Part shown: one piece after another, positions 34,401 through 44,200 of the stretch | Layout of the letters: each line of letters opens with the position of its first letter | Numbering within the stretch: the stretch's first letter is position 1 | Origin: Protonemura montana | Lineage: Eukaryota; Arthropoda; Insecta; Plecoptera; Nemouridae | Direction of reading: 5' to 3' | NCBI GenBank assembly: GCA_947568835.1 | Contig: OX387610.1 | Coordinates: forward strand, 7,093,501 to 7,157,500 | DNA length: 64,000 nucleotides | Notes under the pieces: generated by a model | Databases searched by the model: none | Told to the model about the DNA's origin: nothing | Seen by the model: only the letters and a program-made list of their open reading frames with translations | Made by a program: the position numbers and the translations under genes

Positions 34401-36812
34401 TTTCTGATTAAATGTCAATTTCTACTTGATCACTCTATTCCTGTGATAAGTGATTCCTGTGATTCAGTTAGGTCGGAAGGAAAAATGATTCTAATTTTTT
34501 TTTCACTTTGCTCCTTGGATTGAAGCAAGCTTAAACACAATAAATCTTGTAACCTTTTAAACCTAATGCGAATCTAGCTAGCGTCACCATCAGAGATTGG
34601 TAGCAAGCTGGAAACACTAGTTTGAATCAACCAAACCATTGCTGAATATCTAGTGCATTGCAGCACCACAGATGACTCGTTATTTGAGTTGCAGCAACAT
34701 CCAGAATGTTGAAGAGTTGCGACTTAAAGTACGCTAATCTGCAAGCTTTCGAAAATAGATCTACAAAACCGAGTAGGCACCCAGTTTCCCCTCATTCCAG
34801 TTGCTTGAGTTGTTTAAATGATCATCTTATCATATCATAAATTGTCAACATGCCCAATTATCAAAACAGCGCAGTTGAGAAACACCAAACAATATGTAGT
34901 TCATTTGAAGTAAAATTAAAACAACATAAATTGTTGATCCATTTGTTTCATCTTTCCTCTGGCATTTCTAAACATTGGGCTGTCAAACAAACCTAAAAAT
35001 AATGTTTGAAAGATTTTCAGAGAACTGTTGATGATAGTTGTGGTTTTACAGTTCAAGCTCTTTTAGGACTTGAGCTAAAGACTTGATGTCTTCAGTCTCA
35101 CCCTGGAGATGGCAGAGCCCTTCATCAAAGAGGTGCTAGCAAATTTAAAAAAGTTACTCACCTTTGCGCTGCACAATGACCCTGAGCAGCGGCCTCGCGT
35201 TGACGAGCGCTCTCCCGAGGTTGTCGTCATTGTTGATGGGTAGCAAGTCGCCATCACGTGGGTCGGTGTACGAGATCAGGAACGGCACGTCACCGAGACG
35301 GTGAAGCGATTCAACGAGAGTGCGGAACTCGTCGTACTTGCCCGTGTCAAGTCGCGACACGGAGAACCGGCGGAACTCGGCGTCAAACTGCGTACAAAGC
35401 GAGCTTTTGAGATGCGTGGATTTCTCGAGAGTAGTGGGGTTGAGTCGAGCTGAACTATGTTACAACTGTTTCACTGGAGTGCTTATGAACCATCTCGTCA
35501 TCATGGATTTGTGGAGGAATCCTGTAGTTCAAGTCGTACCGTCCTTTGGAAGGGCCGTTAGCAGGTGGTTTCCTTGGTGCTTGCACTAAGCAAGCTTTGA
35601 GATGTGGATTCCTCGGAATAATTGCGGTCGAGTCGAGCCTTAGTTTAGATACCAAACTGTTTGACGTGTAGGGAACACACGTTTTCGTTAAAGAACATCG
35701 AGAGACAGGTTTTGGATGGGTGATCATTATTTTAATTCCAGTTTTGTTTGGAAGAAGTTTTAGTAAGTTCAGTGGCTTCACTGGCATGCTAATCGACCTT
35801 TTTTAATCAGGGAATTGCAAAGGAATCCTGTCATTCGACTAGTACCTTCCGTTGAAAGGAAAGCTGAGCTGATTGCGTTTTTGGTTCTCATCGACAGAAT
35901 TAGGCTATGTGCAAGCACCGGGTACCCCTACGTTTATCATCAGTCGCCAATACCATTTGACCAGAGTTACAGGCCCCTTTTAAATAACCAAATCATCAAT
36001 TCTAATCTCTGTTCAAACAGCAATATTCAAAAGGGCAGAAACAAGTTTTGGGTTTATTACAACAGATATATATGAGTTTTCCGGCAATTTGCGATACAAC
36101 GAAAACTCGAAAATGTTTCATGCTTTAAGGCGACAGCCAACCAAGGTTAACAGGATAACATGATAAAGAGATAAGCTATTATCAAAATGCCATTGAAAAA
36201 CTGAAATCCAGTACAAGAGAAAACATCCATTATTACCCATGGGAATCAGCCCCATATTGCTTGCATGAACCCCCTGTATGTGGGCGTTAAATAGCAACAT
36301 TGACAGAATGAAGGCGACTGGCAACGAACTCGCGACCTCGAGGGCCAAATCTGCTCAATGGAAAGCCTCTGGCTGAAGGTTATATTCAAGGAGGGGCCAT
36401 TTAAGGTGGCCTTAGGCCTTAGCTTGACATTAATTTGTGATTATCAGTTGTTTACACTGGAAAATGACATGTGCTGGACGGTGATATGCTGAGTGGGTCA
36501 ACGGCGAGTGAGCCAGAGAAACCGAGAGATAAGATAATGCACTGATTACAAAGTGGAATGTAAATAATGGGACATGTTCGGATAGGCTTGAGAAATGTCA
36601 AACATTACAGATTGCAACAGAGTTTCGGTAGCGCTTACGTAGTAGCTTAATTTTATTTTTTCTGTGAAAAGTTTTATTGTCGGACAATCGAGAGGAACTA
36701 CGCTGGAAGTGGGACTAATTGGAGAGGAATGTTATGAAGTTAGGCTCACCTTGCTTTTCACTTCCACGGTGCCGCTGTCAATTTTCAGTTGCGTTTTGGA
36801 CGTCTTCGACAT
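25436..36812 (-). CDS. par-6: Par-6 cell polarity scaffold
   Basis: Five coding exons on the minus strand: 36812-36750 ([10 protein letters not shown]), 35387-35162, 27245-27115, 26708-26442 and 25687-25436. Splice phases match (0, 1, 0, 0) and give 312 residues; Drosophila Par-6 has 351. A PB1 domain spans about residues 22-97, with the OPCA-type stretch [17 protein letters not shown] that in this family binds aPKC. A semi-CRIB ([10 protein letters not shown]) lies near residue 135; it binds Cdc42 together with the PDZ. The PDZ domain spans about 145-240, with loop [11 protein letters not shown] and [16 protein letters not shown]. The tail is shorter than in flies and ends LDVLHL. It acts at the apical cortex in the Par-3/Par-6/aPKC complex. 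The second intron is about 7.9 kb and carries SINEs, a MITE pair and a nested + strand coding unit. A minus-strand AATAAA at 24962-24967 is a candidate poly(A) signal. Confidence 0.97.
27660..27765. repeat. CATGGTATGG simple palindromic repeat
   Basis: Runs of ACCATACCATACC followed by GCATGGCATGGTATGGCA and CATGGTACCATACC can fold on themselves. Low-complexity intronic sequence. Confidence 0.6.
28991..29624 (+). CDS. nested two-exon coding unit in par-6 intron
   Basis: Exon 28991-29141 is bounded by CCTCTTCAG and donor GTAATA. It is open for 50 codons ([18 protein letters not shown], then [12 protein letters not shown] and [12 protein letters not shown]) and ends in phase 1. Exon 29482-29624 follows acceptor GGACAG. 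It begins with the two bases needed to complete Gly and runs [19 protein letters not shown], then [13 protein letters not shown], to TAA at 29622. The combined part is about 97 residues, mostly mixed-charge. The phase match and the open, GC-richer sequence in AT-rich surroundings argue for real coding. I found no firm first exon; the ATG-initiated frame at about 28336 could splice in phase 0 through a weak GTAGAC donor. I do not recognise the family. It is transcribed opposite to par-6 if it is expressed, and its intron holds a degraded 5S-SINE piece. Confidence 0.4.
29285..29440 (+). mobile_element. degraded 5S-SINE body fragment
   Basis: GTGGAGGAATCCTGTTTTTC followed by GTAGGCTACGCGCCGGCACC matches the body of the 5S-derived SINE at 10730-10830. 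Head and 3' end are missing. It sits between the two exons of the nested unit. Confidence 0.65.
29773..30183 (+). mobile_element. 5S rRNA-derived SINE, full length
   Basis: Head CCGAACGGTTTAGCGTGTTG, 5S-like GAGATCACCGGAGTTAAGCA and GTATTGGATGGGTGATCATC, then the usual body and the 3' end GTCAAAACAGTGTATCATTG before AACCCTACAAATCA. TAAATTACGG occurs on both sides (29763-29772 and 30181-30190) and is a good candidate target-site duplication. Confidence 0.9.
31166..31547 (+). mobile_element. MITE family C, full copy
   Basis: Imperfect inverted termini of about 45 bp: GAGTCTATAGGTGTCGTCAG with GCTAATGTTTAACTG on the left, and CATTAACGCTAGGCCTCTGA with TTATACTC on the right. Internal marks are GGAGTCACCGTCGTTT and CACCACGTGTTGCCGGCTCG. 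Related copies are at 33245-33560 and 54728-55085, with pieces near 1495, 29625 and 41870. No transposase frame. Confidence 0.7.
33245..33560 (+). mobile_element. MITE family C copy
   Basis: Shares TAAACTGTCTTCGCGAAAAA, ATTTCTCGCAGATAACTCGC and CACGTGTTGCCGGCTCG with the copies at 31166 and 54728. The right end TATACCTATAAACTC matches the family terminus. In the par-6 intron. Confidence 0.65.
35460..36010 (+). mobile_element. degraded 5S-SINE copies
   Basis: Three broken pieces: body sequence at about 35500-35590 (GGATTTGTGGAGGAATCCTG), a strongly diverged head at about 35655-35760 (TTTTGGATGGGTGATCATTA), and another body at about 35770-35960 (GCAAAGGAATCCTGTCATTC, GGCTATGTGCAAGCACCGGG). They lie in the first par-6 intron and are the oldest-looking copies in the window. 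Confidence 0.6.
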
Positions 36813-37313
36813 TTCGGCCACATCTAGACTTCAGCTGACACTGTTACTAAATGTATATTTCATACTAATTACTAGAAGTGCACTTTTGTTGAGGAATATC
36901 ACACTAAGAATGCATGCAACCGATTTATCACTCCATTCCAGTCGGGATCGTCACTCGCTACTGCTACTTCTGCTACTCAATGAGTGTACATTGCGTGACG
37001 TCACTGCACCTGTTATGTCGGCAAACACCTACAATTCACAATGAAAGTCCCACAAAAATTTGTAGAAAAAAGGCAAAAAACATTATTTTTTTATTCGCTG
37101 AGTCTCATCTTAAACAATGTTCAATAACAAGTGTGAATACAGAAAACTAGAATATAAAACATCTTTGTTGGTGTCCTTTGGTTACGAGGCTATACCCCTA
37201 GACGCAAGTAAGGCCACCTCTAGGGACAACATAGAACTAATTTTAATCAGGATAGCCACTACTAGCGCAAGAAATTCAACTGAACCCTGAAATGAATTTT
37301 GACAGCTGAGAAA
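36813..37313. promoter_or_regulatory. par-6 / CHCHD7 head-to-head promoter region
   Basis: Only 501 bp separate the start codons of par-6 (minus) and the CHCHD7-like gene (plus), so a shared or overlapping promoter is likely. A perfect CRE-like palindrome TGACGTCA lies at 36996-37003. No TATA box is obvious in either direction. Start sites cannot be fixed from sequence. Confidence 0.5.
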
Positions 37314-37705
37314 ATGTTCAATAACACTGCGGGTTTCGGAAAGTCCAAAACATCTGAAGAACGCGAGGAAAATATCAAAAGAACCTCCCATTTGAACAGT
37401 GAATATAATAACCCATGTATAAAGGAGCAGAACATGTCTTACAAGTGTTTAAACGACAACAACTTTGATCGGGAACATTGTCAAATTTACTTTGCCAACT
37501 ACAAGAACTGCAAAGAGTTCTGGGTAAGTGGCGGAAAAATGAAAACATTTGATTTTCTACGTGTTTATCTTGGAATCTTTTTTAATTACAGAATCAAGTA
37601 AAGGCGGAAAGGAGAGCTCAAGGAATCGAACCTTTTCTTCCATGGCCTGAAGAAAGAGCGAAGATTAAAGCCGAATATCTGGAGAAAAAAAATGTAAAGA
37701 CATGA
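37314..37705 (+). CDS. CHCHD7: CHCHD7-like twin CX9C protein
   Basis: Two exons, 37314-37523 and 37592-37705 (donor GTAAGT, acceptor TTAATTACAG, phase 0), encode 107 residues; human CHCHD7 has 85. The CHCH signature is complete: CIKEQNMSYKC and CQIYFANYKNC each have nine residues between cysteines. That fits a disulphide-bonded helical hairpin imported into the mitochondrial intermembrane space by the Mia40 route. The start chosen is the first ATG (MFNNTAGFGK); the in-frame codons upstream contain no ATG. The second exon adds a basic, acidic-mixed tail ending EKKNVKT. AATAAA at 37781-37786 is a well-placed poly(A) signal. A neighbouring CX9C family could be confused with it, but spacing and the KNCKEFW context favour CHCHD7. 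Confidence 0.9.
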
Positions 37706-38245
37706 ATCGAATCACAAAGTCTGTAAATGTGGAAGAGAAACTTGATAGTTAAATTGTTTTGATATGTAGGATTAAATATTAATAAATTGTATATTCTACA
37801 TTATGTTTATTGTTTTTATTCTTACTTGTGAAAATGCATATTTGAATTTGGACCGCTTTCTACCATACAGCGCCACCGTAGGTTCTTCAGTGCCCACAAC
37901 TAAAAACAGTCAACATGGTCTATAGACACGAGCAACGGGAACGATTTCTTATAAATCGAATATGTCCCTAGTTTGCTCTTAAGTAATGAGAACGTAAGTT
38001 AGCTCCATTCACTAAAAATATTAAAATTCTTGATAACACTGGAAAATGTGTGTAGATTTTTTTATTCGTGTCGTTATATGTTGTGCATAGTCCCGTCCAA
38101 AGATACTAGTATATAACCTTCGGTCCCGTCTGTTACTACCAATTGGTAGATCGTGAATATAGTCGTTTTGGAAAGAAAAGGGGCGATATCGCCTCGGCCG
38201 GACGAACGTCAAATTTTACACACTGCCATCCTATTCCTATAGAAA

Positions 38246-41200
38246 ATGACGTCTAAGGCAGAAAAGGATCGGGGGAAGCAGATAGAGGATAAATGCCAAG
38301 CACTTCTCACAGAAATGCTTCGAGATGAAGATAATAAATATTGCGTTGATTGCGATGCTAAAGGTGAGCTCATATACATACCTAGGTAAGGCTAATGTCA
38401 TGTTGGCAGGGCAAGTTTTATTGCTTTTATATTTTCATTCTGCTTACCAACGCTTTAAAATTTCCAGGACCAAGATGGGCATCCTGGAACCTAGGCATTT
38501 TTTTGTGCATTCGATGTGCTGGAATTCATCGGAACTTGGGAGTACACATCTCTAAAGTCAAGTCTGTCAACCTTGATACTTGGACTCCCGAGCAAGTTGT
38601 GGTAAGCGAATGAAAACCTGAATGAGTCATACAACCACTATAGTGACTATAGTTTTGATAACCACATTTTCATAATAAGCCCCTCATTTCCTGCTATGTG
38701 AATCCTATTTTTAAAGAAATTAATTGCTGCCAACGAATATAAGTACAATCGTACCACATCTCATTTTATTTCTTGCGAATTAAGATTTGTATTTACTTAT
38801 TCTATCAAATGATATACTATGACAATAAAGTGATTTTATAGTTTTAATGTGCTCCAGTGACCCTTAAAAATCTTGGAGTCTAAGATTTACTGTTACTTTT
38901 CAACTATTTAGAGCCTGCAACAGATGGGTAATAGTAGGGCTCGTGCTGTCTACGAGGCTAACATTCCCGACAACTTCCGGCGACCGCAATCTGACTCGGC
39001 TCTTGAGGCATTTGTTCGTGCCAAGTACGAACACAAGAAGTATATCGCCAAGGAGTGGGTGCCTACGCCAGTACCCAATGTCAAGGTACCTACTACTGTT
39101 TCATTTTTTTTGGGGTTTTTCTAGCGATTCTACTTAGGAGCTGAAACTAGCAAGCAATGGATGGTAGGGGAGCTAGGCTGGAAAAGACTAGCTCTCTTCT
39201 ACAACTGTTTATTACATGAACTTCCTAAACTAACTAAAGGTACCATTTTCCTGCTGAGTAGGTACATTCCTAGGAAGCTAAGTAGAGATACCTAGTCAAA
39301 GAAATATTGCTGATCATACCAGCACTTCTGACAAAAAATATTTAAACTGGGTTGATTGCTAAGTGAAGAACAACTAAATTTCAAAAACTAAATTTACCAA
39401 CTAAGTAACTCAACTAAATAACCAACTAAATATAAAGGAAATTTAGTTGTTTTTCACTTAGGATTCAAAACCCAGTTTAAATAGTTTTTGTCAAAACTAG
39501 TGCTCAGGTTAGATAAAGTAGAAATTAGTCTAAAAACTATCGTACCAGCACTTCTTCTCTTTCACTAGATACTAGATAAGTTACATAATCATCACCTCTC
39601 AACTACCAATTACATTAATTAATAGTCACAGGGCCAGTTGTCAAAACATTGTGCCGTTAAACATAACAAATTTAACGTAGCTTGTTTTCATCTGTGTAGC
39701 AAAGCTGGGAGCGCGAGCTGGATGAGGAAGCAGAGCGCCAGCGGCGGCGTAAGCGCGAGGCCAAGCAGGTGCGAGCGGTGCGAAACGAGGTCGGCACTCC
39801 GCAGCCATTGCCGAAGCCACGGGAAGCATCTTCGAGCTCTCCACGACCTCAACGCGCTGCCGTTGTTGCACAGCCACGGGTTGACCTCTTCTTCGGTGAG
39901 TGAATTGGCAAAGAGTGAAAAAGGGACCATATCGTTTCGAGGTAGAAGTAGCCGATTTTCTTTGGTTACCTGGATACTTGGGATTGAAACCAACACCTTT
40001 TGTACTCAAATCCAAACTTGTGTTATCTCAAAATCTAACGCAAACTTAAGAAAAGTTTTTTTCAGAATCTTTGACTGATAATGACTAATGAGTAATGACT
40101 AATGATAAAACCAGATGATATGAAATTGCTTGAAGTGTGAGAGGGTAAAGTCTCACTTAGAGGGTATAAAGAGCAACTAGTATTTAAAAATAAAAATTGA
40201 AAAAAAGGATGTAACACCATTAAAAACCTATGAAAATGGGTGAAGAAAGATTGCCAGAAAAGATTTTAAGCATGGAATATAAGAGAAGGAGAAGAAGAAG
40301 ACCACTTTGCTAAGCAATAAATACCAATTTAAGCAAATACATTTTTGTTCTTATAGCATAGGTGCTTAGGATAAAGTGCAGATAAGTCACAAAAATATAA
40401 AATTCGAAGCTCGTGGCAAGGGTCCAGTACTATCACGAATGATAGAGGGGAAAGATTGAACAAGGCAAATTTTAGAGGGAAAAATGGATTTGACTATAAG
40501 ATAATACAACAAAAAATAGGAAAGATAGGTATTAGAATCATAGAAAAGGCATTGAAGTGTGAAATGGAATTAATGTAATGGACAAGGAATGAGAATGTAA
40601 GGAGTTTTAGAAAGATTGTTAAAAGATTTGTCGTAAACGTTCTATGTAAATGATTTGATGATACCCAGACAGGGTGCATAATGTACAAATCAGTTCCAAA
40701 TAAATAAATAACACTCTTGCGTGCTTTCAGATGCGTCTCCTTCAGCAGCCCCCGAGCTCGCGGCCTCCAACGGAGCAGAGGATGGCTTTGGCGGTTTCTT
40801 GTCCGCACCGCCACCAGCTGCAGCCGTGCCTGTTGATGCTGCGAAGGTCGCCGCCGCAGCCGCGCACGACGCTGGCAGGTAAAGTCTGACGTGGTAATAT
40901 TGACTCCTGCCACCAGGTTGTGGCTTTCTTGGCATTACCATTACTTGGAGTGATTGTAATAATACTCATGTATGTTTATTGCATAAATAGTTATTATTAG
41001 ATGTCAAAGGATCATATTCAAATCAGTGATATTAAAAGTCTACCTCCTAAAATCACATTTTGCTGCTCCATGCAACCTTCTTCTATAATTAGGACTATAC
41101 ATCCAATTTCTTGTAAATTTCTTTGGACTGCTATCGTATGGTATTTGGAAGGAGATTGAGACAGACTTGGGAAAACATATTGGTTGACAGTCAATTACCA

Positions 41201-44200
41201 GATTTATTTCCAAAAATAGAAGATGTAAGTAGCGTTTAAAGCTTTGCTTGCTTTAAGGTTAAAACTCTATGTCCAGGCTCAAACTCAAACAGGTTCAAGC
41301 GCAAACTTATGTTAATCGTTTCAAAACTCTTCCATACAGTTAAACTCTCTTTGCAATAAATAATCTATTATGTTTGAATCTTTTTCTATCTCCAATTTCT
41401 CTGAGGCTAGCAACTTGTTATTTTGTCCAAGTTAATAACGAATAACATTAAATTGAATTAAAAATAAAACTGTATACGTAGTTTCTCTGTCATCGAAGAC
41501 CTCAGCCTCTGAGCCGCCTGTGTGCATGACGGTTGCCTTTCATTCGCAGGTCTGCGGAAGAGGACAGTTTCTTCAACCAGCCTGCGCCAACGTCTCAGGA
41601 GAAACGACAGCTGACCAAGGACTCGATACTTGCGCTCTACGCATCAGCTCAACCTCCACCTCAACAGCAGCAGCAGCAACAAGGAAACATTTTCGGAATG
41701 CCCGCAGGTACGAATAACATCTCGAGTCCATTTGTTGTGTTCGACGACGCACTGCTTTGACAACGTGTTCTGTGACCACTGGATTATTGCTTCTGATCCT
41801 AAGTTGTTAATAATGAAACATTGAAACAGACTTTTGGGTTTGTAATTAGTCAGAGTCACAGCGCTATTGTTAACATTTCTGCTGAACGAACACGTCGCAA
41901 CACGTGGTAGTAAAGAACCGAGCCTTGTTTACAGTAATTAAGAAAAAGATGGCATGAGGGTCATTCCATGTGTAATCACTCACCTCAAACTTTGACCGAC
42001 CCAGATTTTGATGAAAATTGGTATACTTGTTAAGTTTGTTGACTTAGGGGCTATTTTTTAATTTTTTTTTTTTTGGTCCAACCGTTCGGATATTACAAGG
42101 GGGGGAAGTTGGGGTCATTTTGCCCCCCGCGCGTGTAGTGACCACCCTTTCTACGCAATATCTAGGGTTCTATGGGAGCTACAGAGCTGGGAAAAAAATC
42201 ATCTGAAAGGTAATTTCATACCCTACCTGAATATGGAAACAAAAATGACGATATGTTAATACGAATTTAATTGTGATTTTACACATCTGCATTTTCCAAA
42301 ATGACCATATCGCTGATGAGTCATTTTTGATTTGCCTGATTTTTTTTCTATATGTACAGAACATACATATGATCATGTGTTCCAAAAATCAAGATGGGTG
42401 TTCTACTACTTTCCAAGAAAAAAAAATGTTTTCTGCAAATTCATTCATAATATAAATTAATATGAACTGAATTTAAGACAACATTCAAGAAAATGATCAT
42501 TACTTACAATCATAGCTACTATGAAGTACAAATTTGCATATCTTAAGAGAGATGTAGTTTACCTTATTGAGGTACATATTTTATAAGCCCTGCTGTTGCC
42601 CTGTTGGTGTCTGTAGCCGACAAAAAGTATGTTCGACCAGTTGCCGTGTTGGGGTCGGCCAGTGTTAAAACATCAGCAAAAGCTACAATTAGTTTGTCTT
42701 GTACACTGGGATAAAAATATGATGGAGCTGGTCCATGAGGGTGTAGAAAGTTGACTTGAAGTTCAAGAGACTGTGATGATTTTTCAAGAACACACGCTAG
42801 CCACCAGTCTTCGTTGTATGCTACAGTGATGAAACTGCCCACGTCTTTGAACTCAAACTCGGGTATTTCTGCTGCTGTTGCTTCCTCCTCTTCTTCTTCT
42901 TCTTCTTCTTCTCCTTCTTCATTTTTCTCAACAATCTTCACAATGTTGATTTCTTCAGAAAGAGAAAAGTGTTTCACATGTAAGGAAGTTAGCGATTTTG
43001 GGTAGAACGCATGAAAGCTTCTTGTGCCTACGATAGTTTTTAATTCTTTGAATCGTTCTTTAAGTTTGATGCCATTTGCTGTAATCTCTTCATTGGCTAC
43101 AAACACAAAATTTACAGTCCACACATTTTCTGTTGCCCACCGGTAAAAGTCTATCGGCGTCATTATTTGGTCGGCATATGGTTTCTGTAAACTTGCCCGT
43201 GCTGCATTTCGTTTTACAGTCCCACCAACTCCATCGCATGGTCCTTTACCGTGGGATGTGGCAAAAAAATGCCACTCAGCAGTTAGTTCGAAGTCAACTT
43301 CATGATGGCACAAGTTGGAAAAATTCTTCTTATTCTTATATTGGGCTGCCGCTCCATCAGAAAAGTAAATTAAATGGGATACATCCGAAATGTTTTGTTT
43401 CAGGTGTCTTATCAGGTGCTTTTGGAAAGTGTGCACAGTAACGGTGTCATGAGTTAGCGAGTCAGAAATGACAACGTAACTTAAATGTTGTATGTCTCGA
43501 TCTTCAGGCTTAAAGTAACACACAAATGGGTGAAGGGTGCATTGGCTGTTATTCCAATGGTAACCTTGTGCAGCATCCTGGAGCACAAAAGAATAATTCT
43601 CAGCGAAGTCGCCCACTACTAAAACTTCCCCTGGTTTAAGGTTGGCTTTCTTCTCCTGCATGAATGCCGCTTGCTGCCGTGCAATAAAATCATGATTTCT
43701 TAATAAAATGCATTTTTCAATAAAACAGTCAACAAACTCATCTGTAGGTTTCGTAATTGTCTCTAGGGTACATCTGTCTGTTGACAGCCACTGTTTATAA
43801 GTCACAGAGTCTATGAAATTTTCACTGAATGAGATTTCTAGCCATTCACGAAGTTCATCGGTTCCCGGACAATTGCCACACTTTCCTACAAAGCAGTTGA
43901 GAAGCGGGGGGTTGCACATGAGGCTGGCAAGGCAGTGTTGGTATGATTTGATGGTACCGTCTGAAAGCAAAGGCAGCTTTGCTCCCAAAGCCATCAACTT
44001 AACGTTTTGGTGTATCGTACAGACACAGACAGAATGTGTCCCAGCTGCTCCTGCCAGAACACAATGTTTGGGTCTGAGCTCTGCAAACTTCGAGAATCCA
44101 ACCTTGATGTCAGGATATTTATCTTTGAAGCTGCGATACACTTCACTTAAGTTGCTTAACACTAGTCTCTTCTGGCGGTGAACTCGATTGTCACCCACTT

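Noticed and set aside
42179..42385. 68-codon frame present twice almost identically (also 45631-45837)
   Set aside because: It lies in the transposon's terminal inverted repeats; the similarity is that of the DNA arms, not of a conserved gene.
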